64,000 nucleotides of DNA from Novosphingobium naphthalenivorans NBRC 102051 (lineage in GTDB: Bacteria; Pseudomonadota; Alphaproteobacteria; Sphingomonadales; Sphingomonadaceae). Positions 45,024-53,285 of this stretch are shown piece after piece (position 1 is the first letter of the stretch; each line of letters starts with the position of its first letter). Location of the stretch: NCBI RefSeq assembly GCF_001590985.1, contig NZ_BCTX01000012.1:18180-82179 (forward strand). Reading direction: 5' to 3'. Below the pieces are notes generated by a model. It searched no databases. It was given only the letters and a program-made list of their open reading frames with translations, and was not told the DNA's origin. Made by a program: the position numbers and the translations under genes.

Positions 45024-47462
45024 CTATTGCGCGGTTTCAGTGCTGCGGGTCGCAGTGTCGGTTCGGCTTCCGGACGCGAGTGCTCGCTCGACCTCGGCGA
45101 CATGGCGGATCGTCGCCACGAAGCTGTCCGGATTGAGCGAGATTGAATCGATACCCTCCTGCACGAGAAAAGCCGCGAACTCGGGATAGTTGCTGGGAGC
45201 CTGTCCGCAGATGCCGACCTTGATTCCGGCATCATGGGCCTTGACGATGGCCTCGTCGATCAAGCGGGTGACTGCTTCACTTCGTTCATCGAACAACGGT
45301 GCAAGATCGCCCGAGTCGCGGTCGACGCCAAGCGTCAACTGGGTCAGATCGTTGCTGCCGATCGAAAACCCGTCGAAACGCGTCGCGAACTGCTCGGCAA
45401 GGATGACGTTCGACGGGATCTCGCACATCATGTAGACTTCGAGGTCGGCGCCGCCCCGAGCGAGCCCATTTTCCGCCATCACTTCCAGCACACGATCCGC
45501 CTCTGCAGGTGTCCGGCAGAAAGGCACCATGACGATGACATTGCGAAAGCCGATGTCCTCGCGAACACGTTTCAGCGCGCGACATTCAAGCGCAAAGCCT
45601 TCGCGATAGCGTTCATCATAATAGCGCGAGGCGCCCCGGAACCCGAGCATCGGATTTTCTTCGCTCGGCTCGAAGGCGGCTCCGCCCAGGAGATGGGCAT
45701 ACTCATTCGTCTTGAAGTCGCTCAACCGCACGATCACGGGATATGGGTGGTAAACCGCGGCGATCTTGGCGATGCCAAGTGCGAGCGTCTCGATGAAGAA
45801 TTCGGCCGGATTGGCAAACCCCGAGGTCAGCGCGCGAATCTGGCGCAGCTCGGAAGCGTCGGTGACGCGCTCGGGGTGCAGCAAGGCCATCGGATGCGCC
45901 TTGATCGCATTGCTGACGATGAACTCCATACGGGCTAGCCCGACGCCCTTTGCCGGCAGACGCCACCAGCGCAATGCGGCCGCCGGACTTGCAAGGTTCA
46001 CCATGATCGCGGTGCGAGTATCGGGTATTGCGGCAAGATCAATATCTTCGGCATCGAAGGCGAGCGCGCCCTCGTAAACGTGGCCACGATCGCCTTCCGC
46101 GCAGGACAAGGTTATCGCCTGGCCTTCGCTCAGCACATCGGTGCCGTTACCGGTGCCAACGATCGCCGGCACACCGAGTTCGCGGCTGACGATCGCCGCG
46201 TGGCTCGTCGTACCGCCATGATCGGTGACAATGCCCGCAGCGCGCTTCATGACCGGCACCCAGTCGGGATCGGTCATCTCCGTCACGAGGATCGCACCGT
46301 CCCTGAAACGGTCGATATCGGCAGGGCTGCGAATGATGCATACCGCACCGGTCGCGATCGCCTCACCGATCGCCGAGCCGGTGAGCAACGTCTTGCCCTT
46401 CTCTTTCAGGCGATAGGATCTCAACCTGGCGGTGTGGCGGCTGGACTGCACCGTCTCGGGACGCGCCTGGACAATGAACAATTCGTCCGTCTCGCCGTCC
46501 TTGGCCCATTCCATGTCCATTGGCCGGCCATAATGGTCTTCGATGAGCATGGCCCAACGCGCCAGCTGGAGCACTTCTTCATCGTCGAGTACAAAGGACT
46601 CGCGCTCGCGCCTTGTCGTATCGCGAAGCACGGTGCGCGCGCTGCCGCCCCGTGCATAGACAAGCTTGCGTTCCTTTTCGCCCAATGTGCGCTCGATGAT
46701 CGGGCGTACTCGCGGCTCATCGAGCAGCGGCTTGAAGACCAGATATTTGTCGGGATTCACGCTTCCCTGAACGACGGTCTCACCCAGCCCCCAGGCGGCG
46801 CTGACCACGACTGTTCTCGGGAAGCCCGTCTCCGTGTCGATCGAGAACATGACACCGGATCCGGCGAGGTCGGAACGGACCATGCGCTGCACGCCGATCG
46901 ACAGAGCGACCTTCAAATGATCGAAGTTCTTCGCCTCACGGTAGCTGATCGCGCGATCGGTAAACAGCGATGCAAAGCAGCGGCGGCAGGCATCGAGGAG
47001 TTCGCGTTCGCCGCGAACATTGAGGAATGTCTCCTGCTGGCCGGCGAAGCTGGCATCCGGCAGGTCTTCGGCCGTCGCGCTGCTGCGCACAGCCACGCCC
47101 AGCTCATCGACGCCTGCGGCGCGTGAGAGACCCTGATAGGCCTCGCGAATCGCCTCGGCCATCGCTGTCGGAAACTCGCCTTCAAGGAACAGGCGACGAA
47201 TCGTCTCGCCTGTTTGATGCAGTGGCGCCCTTCCCGCCTGGAAGGCGGCAATCTGCGCTCGCAAAGACGATTCGATACCGTTGGCATCGATATAATCGCG
47301 AAAGGCGCACGCGGTCGTGGCAAACCCGTCGGGGACAGCAAGGCCTGCGCTGCGCATGGTCCGCACCATGTTCGAAAGTGACGCGTTCTTGCCGCCGACC
47401 GTGGCGACATCGCCAGCAGCCGGGTCATCAAAGCCGAGAATATAGACTGGCTCCGCGTTCAT
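45024..47462 (-). CDS. ppsA: Phosphoenolpyruvate synthase
   Basis: 812 residues (E. coli 792). The N-terminal ATP-grasp part has VGGKNASLSNMVR and GVMFSIDTETG. The swivelling His domain has GGTTSHAAIVSRELG with the phospho-His. The C-terminal TIM barrel has GSNDLTQLTLGVDRDSG and the catalytic Cys in GICGQAPSNYPEFA. It converts pyruvate, ATP and water to PEP, AMP and phosphate. The AMP it releases links it to the AMP-consuming phosphorylase and PRPP-forming genes (inference). The start ATG at 47462 follows CAAGGAGACG. Confidence 0.95.
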   Translation of the reverse strand: MNAEPVYILGFDDPAAGDVATVGGKNASLSNMVRTMRSAGLAVPDGFATTACAFRDYIDANGIESSLRAQIAAFQAGRAPLHQTGETIRRLFLEGEFPTAMAEAIREAYQGLSRAAGVDELGVAVRSSATAEDLPDASFAGQQETFLNVRGERELLDACRRCFASLFTDRAISYREAKNFDHLKVALSIGVQRMVRSDLAGSGVMFSIDTETGFPRTVVVSAAWGLGETVVQGSVNPDKYLVFKPLLDEPRVRPIIERTLGEKERKLVYARGGSARTVLRDTTRRERESFVLDDEEVLQLARWAMLIEDHYGRPMDMEWAKDGETDELFIVQARPETVQSSRHTARLRSYRLKEKGKTLLTGSAIGEAIATGAVCIIRSPADIDRFRDGAILVTEMTDPDWVPVMKRAAGIVTDHGGTTSHAAIVSRELGVPAIVGTGNGTDVLSEGQAITLSCAEGDRGHVYEGALAFDAEDIDLAAIPDTRTAIMVNLASPAAALRWWRLPAKGVGLARMEFIVSNAIKAHPMALLHPERVTDASELRQIRALTSGFANPAEFFIETLALGIAKIAAVYHPYPVIVRLSDFKTNEYAHLLGGAAFEPSEENPMLGFRGASRYYDERYREGFALECRALKRVREDIGFRNVIVMVPFCRTPAEADRVLEVMAENGLARGGADLEVYMMCEIPSNVILAEQFATRFDGFSIGSNDLTQLTLGVDRDSGDLAPLFDERSEAVTRLIDEAIVKAHDAGIKVGICGQAPSNYPEFAAFLVQEGIDSISLNPDSFVATIRHVAEVERALASGSRTDTATRSTETAQ

Positions 47463-47542
47463 GATCGTCTCCTTGCCAGTATCAAATTACCGCAATCGTG
47501 ACGCCGCTCTCCAAGCCAGCGTCGCGACGCTACGAGGCCGTG

Positions 47543-47914
47543 TCAGGGCCGCCGCAACTCGACTATATCGTGGCGCTTGATCGCTCCCGACGTCACGGTG
47601 GCATTTGCAAAATGCTGGTCGATGATCTGCTGTATCCGCACTGTGCCGACCTCGGTCCGCAGAAAGCTCGGTGGCCCTTTGGGGCCATGCGGATGCTCGG
47701 ATACGCGATAGACTGTCAGTTCCTGACCGGGCTCGGCACCGTCGGCGCTACCGATGCAGACGACAAGGTCGTTGCCCGAGGCGCGCACAACCGTCCCGCG
47801 CATGAAGACGCTGTGGCCGATACCTGGCGTATGAGTCTGTGCCGACTGGGCGTAGGCGCCCACCGGGACGAGGGTAACGGCCATGGCCGTGAGGATGGTG
47901 GGTAGAAATTTCAT
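47543..47914 (-). CDS. Small secreted protein of unknown function
   Basis: 123 residues from ATG 47914 (AGAGGTC upstream). A clear signal peptide (MKFLPTILTAMAVTLVPVGA, cleavage near YAQ) precedes a beta-rich domain with FMRGTVVRASGNDLVVCIGS and VGTVRIQQIIDQHFANATV, then VTSGAIKRHDIVELR. This pattern resembles small periplasmic or surface beta-barrel proteins seen widely in sphingomonads. It is divergent from the sigma factor gene at 48104 and may belong to its regulon. Confidence 0.7.
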   Translation of the reverse strand: MKFLPTILTAMAVTLVPVGAYAQSAQTHTPGIGHSVFMRGTVVRASGNDLVVCIGSADGAEPGQELTVYRVSEHPHGPKGPPSFLRTEVGTVRIQQIIDQHFANATVTSGAIKRHDIVELRRP

Positions 47915-48103
47915 CGAAGACCTCTTTGCGTCGGGAATTTTGCCGCGTGGCGAGCGGATCCCGATGCCCCTCGCCCGCCGCCGGTAAAATGCCGGCCTGC
48001 GTTCGTTAGGACGATGGCTCACGCCAATCATTACAGCGAACAGCTTCTCCCATTTGTGCGTAATGTTCGGCGCACTCTGCCGTCTAGGAGATGGAGGATC
48101 TTC

Positions 48104-48742
48104 ATGGCTGATGAACGGGAAAAAGACGCACGACACAAAGCAGCAGAGCCGTCGGAAATGGTCGCGGCGGTCAGAAGGGCGCTGGTGGAGAGTCACCGCG
48201 ATCTCCTCAAATTCCTGCGCCGTCGCCTCTACAGTAATGACGAGGCTGAGGAAGTGTTGCAGCGCTTCATCCTGAAAGCGCTGGAACGCTCGGGCGATCT
48301 GCGCGATGTGCGCACGGTTCGCGGCTGGCTCGGACGGGTGCTTGCGACGACGCTTGTCGACCATCAGCGCGCAGCGGCAACGCGCCGGGGGCGCGAGCAT
48401 GGCGTGGATCCCGTTGAACTCGCCAATATGGCCGAAGCGCTGATCGAACCCGACAAGGAGATCGACGACGCGGTCTGTCAATGCCTCTATAAGCTGCTGC
48501 CGACACTCAAGGCGGAATATGCCGCTGTCATCTGGCGTGTCGATTTGCTCGGTGAGCCCCGGGACAGGGTTGCCGTTAGTCTCGGGATCACGCTCAACAA
48601 TGTCACGGTCCGGCTACATCGCGCGCGCCAGGCGCTCAAACAGCGGCTCGAACAGATGTGCCACACCTGTGTCATTCACGGGTTCCTGGATTGCCAGTGC
48701 AGCGATGCCGAACGAATGCGCCAGCTGCGCGAAGCTCCCTGA
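48104..48742 (+). CDS. ECF-like RNA polymerase sigma factor with a Cys-rich tail
   Basis: 212 residues from ATG 48104 with GGAGG eight bases upstream; a longer frame to 48014 lacks a ribosome site. Region 2 is LLKFLRRRLYSNDEAEEVLQ and LRDVRTVRGWLGRVLATTLVD; region 4 is YAAVIWRVDLLGEPRDRVA with GITLNNVTVRLHRARQALK. A C-terminal CHTCVIHGFLDCQC cluster (about 185-200) could bind zinc or sense redox or metals. It is a good candidate master regulator of the island. No anti-sigma gene is adjacent. Confidence 0.85.
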   Translation: MADEREKDARHKAAEPSEMVAAVRRALVESHRDLLKFLRRRLYSNDEAEEVLQRFILKALERSGDLRDVRTVRGWLGRVLATTLVDHQRAAATRRGREHGVDPVELANMAEALIEPDKEIDDAVCQCLYKLLPTLKAEYAAVIWRVDLLGEPRDRVAVSLGITLNNVTVRLHRARQALKQRLEQMCHTCVIHGFLDCQCSDAERMRQLREAP

Positions 48743-48824
48743 CGATCTGCGGCGAATGTGTAAGGAATCCTCTCGCCCGGCGTCTGTGACTAGGCTTCGT
48801 CTTGGCCGATAAGGATGACCACTG

Positions 48825-50099
48825 ATGCAGAACTTCGTTTCGTCACCGGGAACTGCGCGTTCCTTGCCGTTGCTTTCACGGTTGCTACGCTCCATGATCC
48901 AAACGGGGCAGTTGACCGTCATCGATCATCGGGGAAGATCGCATGAATTCCTCGGTCATCGTCCCGGTCCCAAAGTGACAGTGCGCCTGCACGACCCGAA
49001 GCTGCCTCTGCGCCTCGCGCTCAATCCTTCGCTCGCGTTCGGAGAGGCCTATATGGAGGGAACGCTGACGCTGGAGCGTGGCTCGCTGCACGACCTCCTC
49101 CAACTGGCGATCGACGGGCTGGAGGCGTTCGATCGCCATCCGATCCAGCGCCTGCGGGCGCGGACCGGTCGCAATCGGAGTCCGCGCAACCATCGCCACC
49201 GCGCACGCGCCAACGTCGCGCATCACTATGATCTCTCGGGCGCGCTCTATGATCTGTTTCTCGATTCCGATCGCCAATATTCCTGCGCCTATTTCCCTAC
49301 CGGGGACGAGACGCTCGAGGAAGCACAGGCGGCCAAGAAACGGCATCTGGCCGCAAAGCTACTGCTCGAGCCCGGATGCGAGGTGCTCGATATCGGTTCG
49401 GGCTGGGGCGGGCTCGCGCTTGAGCTTGCGCAGGCGGCGAAGGCGAATGTAACGGGCGTCACGCTCTCGACCGAACAGCTCGCGGCTGCACGCGCGCGCG
49501 CCGAGGCGGCGGGCCTCTCCCGCCAGGTCCGGTTCGAACTCCGGGATTATCGTGAGGAGATGGGTCTTTACGACCGGGTCGTCTCAGTCGGAATGTTCGA
49601 ACATGTCGGGCCGCCGGATTATTCCACCTTCTTCAAATCGGTGGCACGCACACTCAAACCGGATGGCGTTGCGCTCATCCACTCGATCGGGCGCATGGAG
49701 CCGCCCGGAGGCGCCGATCCCTGGATCAGCAAATATATCTTCCCCGGCGGGTACATCCCGGCATTATCGGAGGTGGTGGCAGCCGTTGAAAAGTCGGGTT
49801 TGTGGATCACTGATATCGAGATCCTGCGGGTGCATTATGCCGATACGCTGAAGCACTGGCACGAACGGTTCCAGGCGCGGCGCGCCGAAGCGGCTGAACT
49901 CTATGACGAACGTTTCTGCCGTATGTGGGAATTTTATCTTGCGGCCTGCGAAATGCTTTTCCGCCACGGGCCGCTGATGGTGTTCCAGCTGCAACTGGCC
50001 CATCGCCGGGACGCGGTCCCCCTGACCCGCGACTACATCACCGATTACGATCGCAGCGAACCGGTAGACGCGCCGTTGCAATTCCGGCAACGCGCGTGA
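48825..50099 (+). CDS. cfa: Cyclopropane-fatty-acyl-phospholipid synthase family methyltransferase
   Basis: 424 residues. N-terminal lipid-binding domain, then HHYDLSGALYDLFLD, YSCAYFPTGDETLEEAQ, the SAM-binding VLDIGSGWGGLALEL (about 180) and VSVGMFEHVGPPDYSTFF, ending YITDYDRS. It methylates cis double bonds of membrane phospholipids to cyclopropanes, a known acid and stationary-phase stress response, or a close variant. The stop overlaps the GTG of the lycopene-cyclase-domain gene. Confidence 0.92.
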   Translation: MQNFVSSPGTARSLPLLSRLLRSMIQTGQLTVIDHRGRSHEFLGHRPGPKVTVRLHDPKLPLRLALNPSLAFGEAYMEGTLTLERGSLHDLLQLAIDGLEAFDRHPIQRLRARTGRNRSPRNHRHRARANVAHHYDLSGALYDLFLDSDRQYSCAYFPTGDETLEEAQAAKKRHLAAKLLLEPGCEVLDIGSGWGGLALELAQAAKANVTGVTLSTEQLAAARARAEAAGLSRQVRFELRDYREEMGLYDRVVSVGMFEHVGPPDYSTFFKSVARTLKPDGVALIHSIGRMEPPGGADPWISKYIFPGGYIPALSEVVAAVEKSGLWITDIEILRVHYADTLKHWHERFQARRAEAAELYDERFCRMWEFYLAACEMLFRHGPLMVFQLQLAHRRDAVPLTRDYITDYDRSEPVDAPLQFRQRA

Positions 50100-50824
50100 C
50101 CGGCTATCACTACATCTGGTTATTTTGGGCACTGGCCTTCCTCCTGGCATTTATCGTCATTTACGGCTCATTTCGTGAGCACAGGACGCTGATGCTGCGG
50201 GCTGCGCTCGGTACCGCGCCCTTCGGTTTGAGCGAGCCGCTGTTCGTGCCGGCTTATTGGTCCCCGCCGAGCCTCTTCGACCTCGCGCAAAGGACCGGCT
50301 TTGATCTGGAGAGCATCATCTTTTCATTCAGCATCGGCGGGATCGGCGCCGTGCTCTATAATCTGGCGGCACGGCGGGTCACACGCCCGGTTCCGCCGCA
50401 TGGCCCGCACCGGTTCCATCGCCTCGCGCTGGCGGCGCCGGTTCTGGTCTTCCTGCCGCTGCTCACGCTGGGGTGGAATCCGATCTACCCGGCCGTGATC
50501 GCCATGGCGTCCGGGGCTGGAGCCGCTGTTCTGTGCCGCCCGGATCTTGGCGCCAAGACGCTCTATGGCGGTCTGCTTTTCCTCGCCTTCTACGCAATCT
50601 TCATGATTGGCCTTCGGTTCAGCGCACCGGGCTACATCGAACATGTCTGGAATTTGCCGGCACTTTCGGGGCTGATGTCTGGCGGAATACCGCTCGAGGA
50701 ATTGATGTTCGGCGGCGCATTCGGTCTCTACTGGGCGAGTGTCTATGAGCACCTGACCTGGACGCGACCTTTGCCCCGAGCAAAGCATGGATTTGCGCGC
50801 ACCGATTTGAAGGGGCGCGTTTAG
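50096..50824 (+). CDS. Lycopene-cyclase-domain membrane protein
   Basis: 242 residues from GTG 50096, overlapping the cfa stop (GTGA). About six helices in two repeats. PLFVPAYWSPPSLF and SGGIPLEELMFGGAFGLYW carry the family's Pro-x-E-E pattern of heterodimeric lycopene cyclases (CrtYc/CrtYd). No carotenoid genes are nearby, and coupling with cfa argues for a different membrane-lipid role. It is widely found next to methyltransferases of this type (from memory). Confidence 0.8.
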   Translation: MTGYHYIWLFWALAFLLAFIVIYGSFREHRTLMLRAALGTAPFGLSEPLFVPAYWSPPSLFDLAQRTGFDLESIIFSFSIGGIGAVLYNLAARRVTRPVPPHGPHRFHRLALAAPVLVFLPLLTLGWNPIYPAVIAMASGAGAAVLCRPDLGAKTLYGGLLFLAFYAIFMIGLRFSAPGYIEHVWNLPALSGLMSGGIPLEELMFGGAFGLYWASVYEHLTWTRPLPRAKHGFARTDLKGRV

Positions 50825-50858
50825 GCGGCCATGGTGGCGAACGAAGAGGCGGGCACCG

Positions 50859-52460
50859 ATGATGCTAGCTGCGAGGTTCTTGCGCATCGGTGGAGCGGTG
50901 TTCGGTCTCCTGATCGTTGCAGTTTACGAACGACTCCGAGGCGGCACGGACAACCGTTCGACGCTGCCTGATCGGCTGCGCGCGACCCTTGAGCGCCTGG
51001 GCCCGACCTTTATCAAGGTCGGCCAGGGGCTCAGCCTGCGCCGCGACCTTTTGCCCGACCGGTACATTGCAGCGCTGAGCAAGCTTCAGGCGGACGCCAG
51101 GCCATTCCCGCAGGCTGCCGCCAGGCATGAGATCGAGACTGGCCTCCGCAAGCCAATCCACGACCTGTTCAGTTCATTTGACGAGACCCCGCTCGCCGCC
51201 GCATCGATCGCGCAGGTGCACCGTGCCCAAATGCCGGACGGCCGCGAAGCGATCATCAAGGTGCGACGCCCGCGGATCAGGTCGCAGATCGATCGTGACA
51301 TGCGCGCGCTGATAGGGCTGCTGCGCCTGCTGTGCACCCTGTCCTCCAGAATCGCGCGCTTCGAGCCAGTGCGCCTGGCGCATGAGATCTGGACAAATCT
51401 GCGCCGGGAGACCGACTTCCGGCTCGAAGCACGAGCCGTTCGCCGTTTTGCCGATGCATTTGCGGATTGGGAAACGGTCCACGTCCCCGAAGTTATCGAT
51501 GACCTCATCTCCGAAACCGTGCTTGTCCAGGAATTCTCCTCAGGCCGCCTGCTCTCCGATGCAGCCCTGGCCGGCTCTGGGCCTCGCTACGCCGCCAACC
51601 TCGTAGAAATCTATCTGCACCAGATCTTCGTATTGGGTTTCTTCCATGGCGATCCCCATCCCGGGAACCTCTTCTTCATGGACGCTGGAACAATCTGCTT
51701 TCATGATTTCGGACTGACCGGCCAGCTCGACCATGCGACGCGGCGGCGGCTGGCGCTGTTCGTTCGAGCCTTTGTTCATCAGGATGCCGACTGGATGCTT
51801 GATGCGGCAGTCGAACTCGGACTGCTACGGATCTCCGGTGAACGGCAGGCAATCGTCCACGGCTTAGAGGAGTTCCTGACCGAATACGCGTCGCTTCCGA
51901 TGCGGCAATGGTCGATGGCGGACCTGTTCCTTCGTATTTCGCGGCTGGGTAACAGGGAGTCGGTACTGTTGCCCCATTATCTGATTGTCCTCATGCGAGC
52001 CCTGTTTCTTGTCGAGCATGCATTGCATACGCTCGACCCGGCGATGAACGTTCTCGATACCCTCATTGAAAGGGGCAACGCTGCAATCATGGCCCTGGCC
52101 GAGGGTCCGTCACATGCAGCGCTTTCGCGACTGAGATTTGAGGCTGGCCTTGCGGTTTATGACCTGCCAGGCGCCGCTGCAGCGTGGCTTTCCGAGGCCC
52201 GGCGGGAGGGGTTTCATCCCGCGCTTCAGATTCATCTGCCGCAGATCGAGCGCACCGAAGCCGGTCTGGAACGCACGGGCAACCGGCTTGCGCTGGCTCT
52301 CGTAACCCTCGGACTATACATTGCCTCGTCGCTGCTCATGCAGCATAGCATCGGCCCGCGCATCCTGGGCATGCCCCTGCTCGCTCTGGTCGGCTATTTC
52401 CTCGCGCTATGGTATACGCTGCGCCTCTCGCGCGCGATTGCCCGATCCGGGCGCCTGTGA
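50859..52460 (+). CDS. ABC1/UbiB-family atypical kinase
   Basis: 533 residues. FIKVGQGLSLRRDLLP (the KxGQ motif), ASIAQVHRAQMPDG (Ala-rich loop), AIIKVRRPRI, LVQEFSSGRLLSD and FHGDPHPGNLFFMD with HDFGLTGQL are the ABC1 kinase landmarks. Two C-terminal helices follow (about residues 480-530). UbiB-like proteins support ubiquinone or lipid synthesis with ATPase activity. The last 205 bases and 87 bases after the stop recur at 62943 as a mutated copy. Confidence 0.92.
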   Translation: MMLAARFLRIGGAVFGLLIVAVYERLRGGTDNRSTLPDRLRATLERLGPTFIKVGQGLSLRRDLLPDRYIAALSKLQADARPFPQAAARHEIETGLRKPIHDLFSSFDETPLAAASIAQVHRAQMPDGREAIIKVRRPRIRSQIDRDMRALIGLLRLLCTLSSRIARFEPVRLAHEIWTNLRRETDFRLEARAVRRFADAFADWETVHVPEVIDDLISETVLVQEFSSGRLLSDAALAGSGPRYAANLVEIYLHQIFVLGFFHGDPHPGNLFFMDAGTICFHDFGLTGQLDHATRRRLALFVRAFVHQDADWMLDAAVELGLLRISGERQAIVHGLEEFLTEYASLPMRQWSMADLFLRISRLGNRESVLLPHYLIVLMRALFLVEHALHTLDPAMNVLDTLIERGNAAIMALAEGPSHAALSRLRFEAGLAVYDLPGAAAAWLSEARREGFHPALQIHLPQIERTEAGLERTGNRLALALVTLGLYIASSLLMQHSIGPRILGMPLLALVGYFLALWYTLRLSRAIARSGRL

Positions 52461-52547
52461 CGGCTTCGCCTCGAGAGCCTCCGCATTTTGTCCCGTGGCG
52501 GCTGTCGGCTCTCCAGTGTGAGGAAAGGTGTTGGTGGCGCGAAAATT
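52256..52547 (+). repeat. ubiB 3'-end repeat, copy A
   Basis: 292 bases spanning the end of the ABC1/UbiB gene and its downstream space match 62943-63234 without any gap; about 16 differences by eye (about 95% identity). The match begins and ends abruptly on both sides. It brackets the ion channel, glucan synthase and Usp genes. Confidence 0.9.
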
Positions 52548-52591
52548 ATTCTGTTCTGTGAGGGCGTTCCGAAATTCGGACCCTCCTCCCT

Positions 52592-53041
52592 CTACGGACC
52601 CTTTTCAATGATCCGCTCTTCCTCCTCCTCGCGCACATCGCTGACAAATTCGATCAGGAACGCCGTACTGAGGCCGAACATGATCAGGCCGTTGGCGGCG
52701 ACAACCGCAGACAGGAGCCGGACATCCTCAGCAAGAACGACGTCTCCAAAACCCAATGTCGTGAGTGACACGGTGGCGAAATAGAGCGCCGGCTCAAGCG
52801 AGCCGAAAGCGCCGAGCCACAGGAACAGACCGGCCCACAACCATGCCGCGAAGGTCAGTGCGGCCAGCATCCAGATCGTTGCGGCCGCGAGCATCAGCAT
52901 GCTTGCCAGCCGGCTACTCCGAACGCGCGGGGGCACGAGGCGGTCTGATGCGGCGAAGGCCGCGGCAACAAAGCCCGCCTGCGCGATCATCGTCACCGCC
53001 ACCACCAGTGCGCCGAGCAGCAGTTGCGCGGCAATACTCAT
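52592..53041 (-). CDS. Two-helix potassium-channel-like protein
   Basis: 149 residues from ATG 53041; the longer frame to 53086 lacks a ribosome site. Helices near AAQLLLGALVVAVTMIAQAG, LASMLMLAAATIWMLAALTF and LSAVVAANGLIMFGLSTAF surround the filter TVSLTTLGFGDVVLAE (TLGFGD, a variant of TVGYGD). An acidic tail (VREEEEERIIEK) ends it. It likely forms a homotetrameric K+ channel without a ligand domain. It is convergent with the ubiB gene. Confidence 0.8.
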   Translation of the reverse strand: MSIAAQLLLGALVVAVTMIAQAGFVAAAFAASDRLVPPRVRSSRLASMLMLAAATIWMLAALTFAAWLWAGLFLWLGAFGSLEPALYFATVSLTTLGFGDVVLAEDVRLLSAVVAANGLIMFGLSTAFLIEFVSDVREEEEERIIEKGP

Positions 53042-53285
53042 GTTTGCCCCGCTTTGACTTCGATCGAAACAACGCCGCAATAGCACCTCGGCGAGGCCGA
53101 GATCGTGAGTGGCGGGCGCTGTTCACTGGCTGCTTTCATTTGTTGTCTCCATTTGTCTCCTGCGATCCGGTGAAGCCTCTTGCCTTCCTTGTCGCCAGGA
53201 CTTCCCGTTGCTGACTCCAACAGATTGCACCTGCTCCGCGCTGCACGACAAAGGCGCGGTCACAGGATCGGCCGGCGCGGTATTC

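Noticed and set aside
47463..47540. An FNR-like box (TTGATACTGGCAAG) upstream of ppsA
   Set aside because: Only the first half-site matches the TTGAT-N4-ATCAA consensus; too weak to call without a scan of the whole genome.
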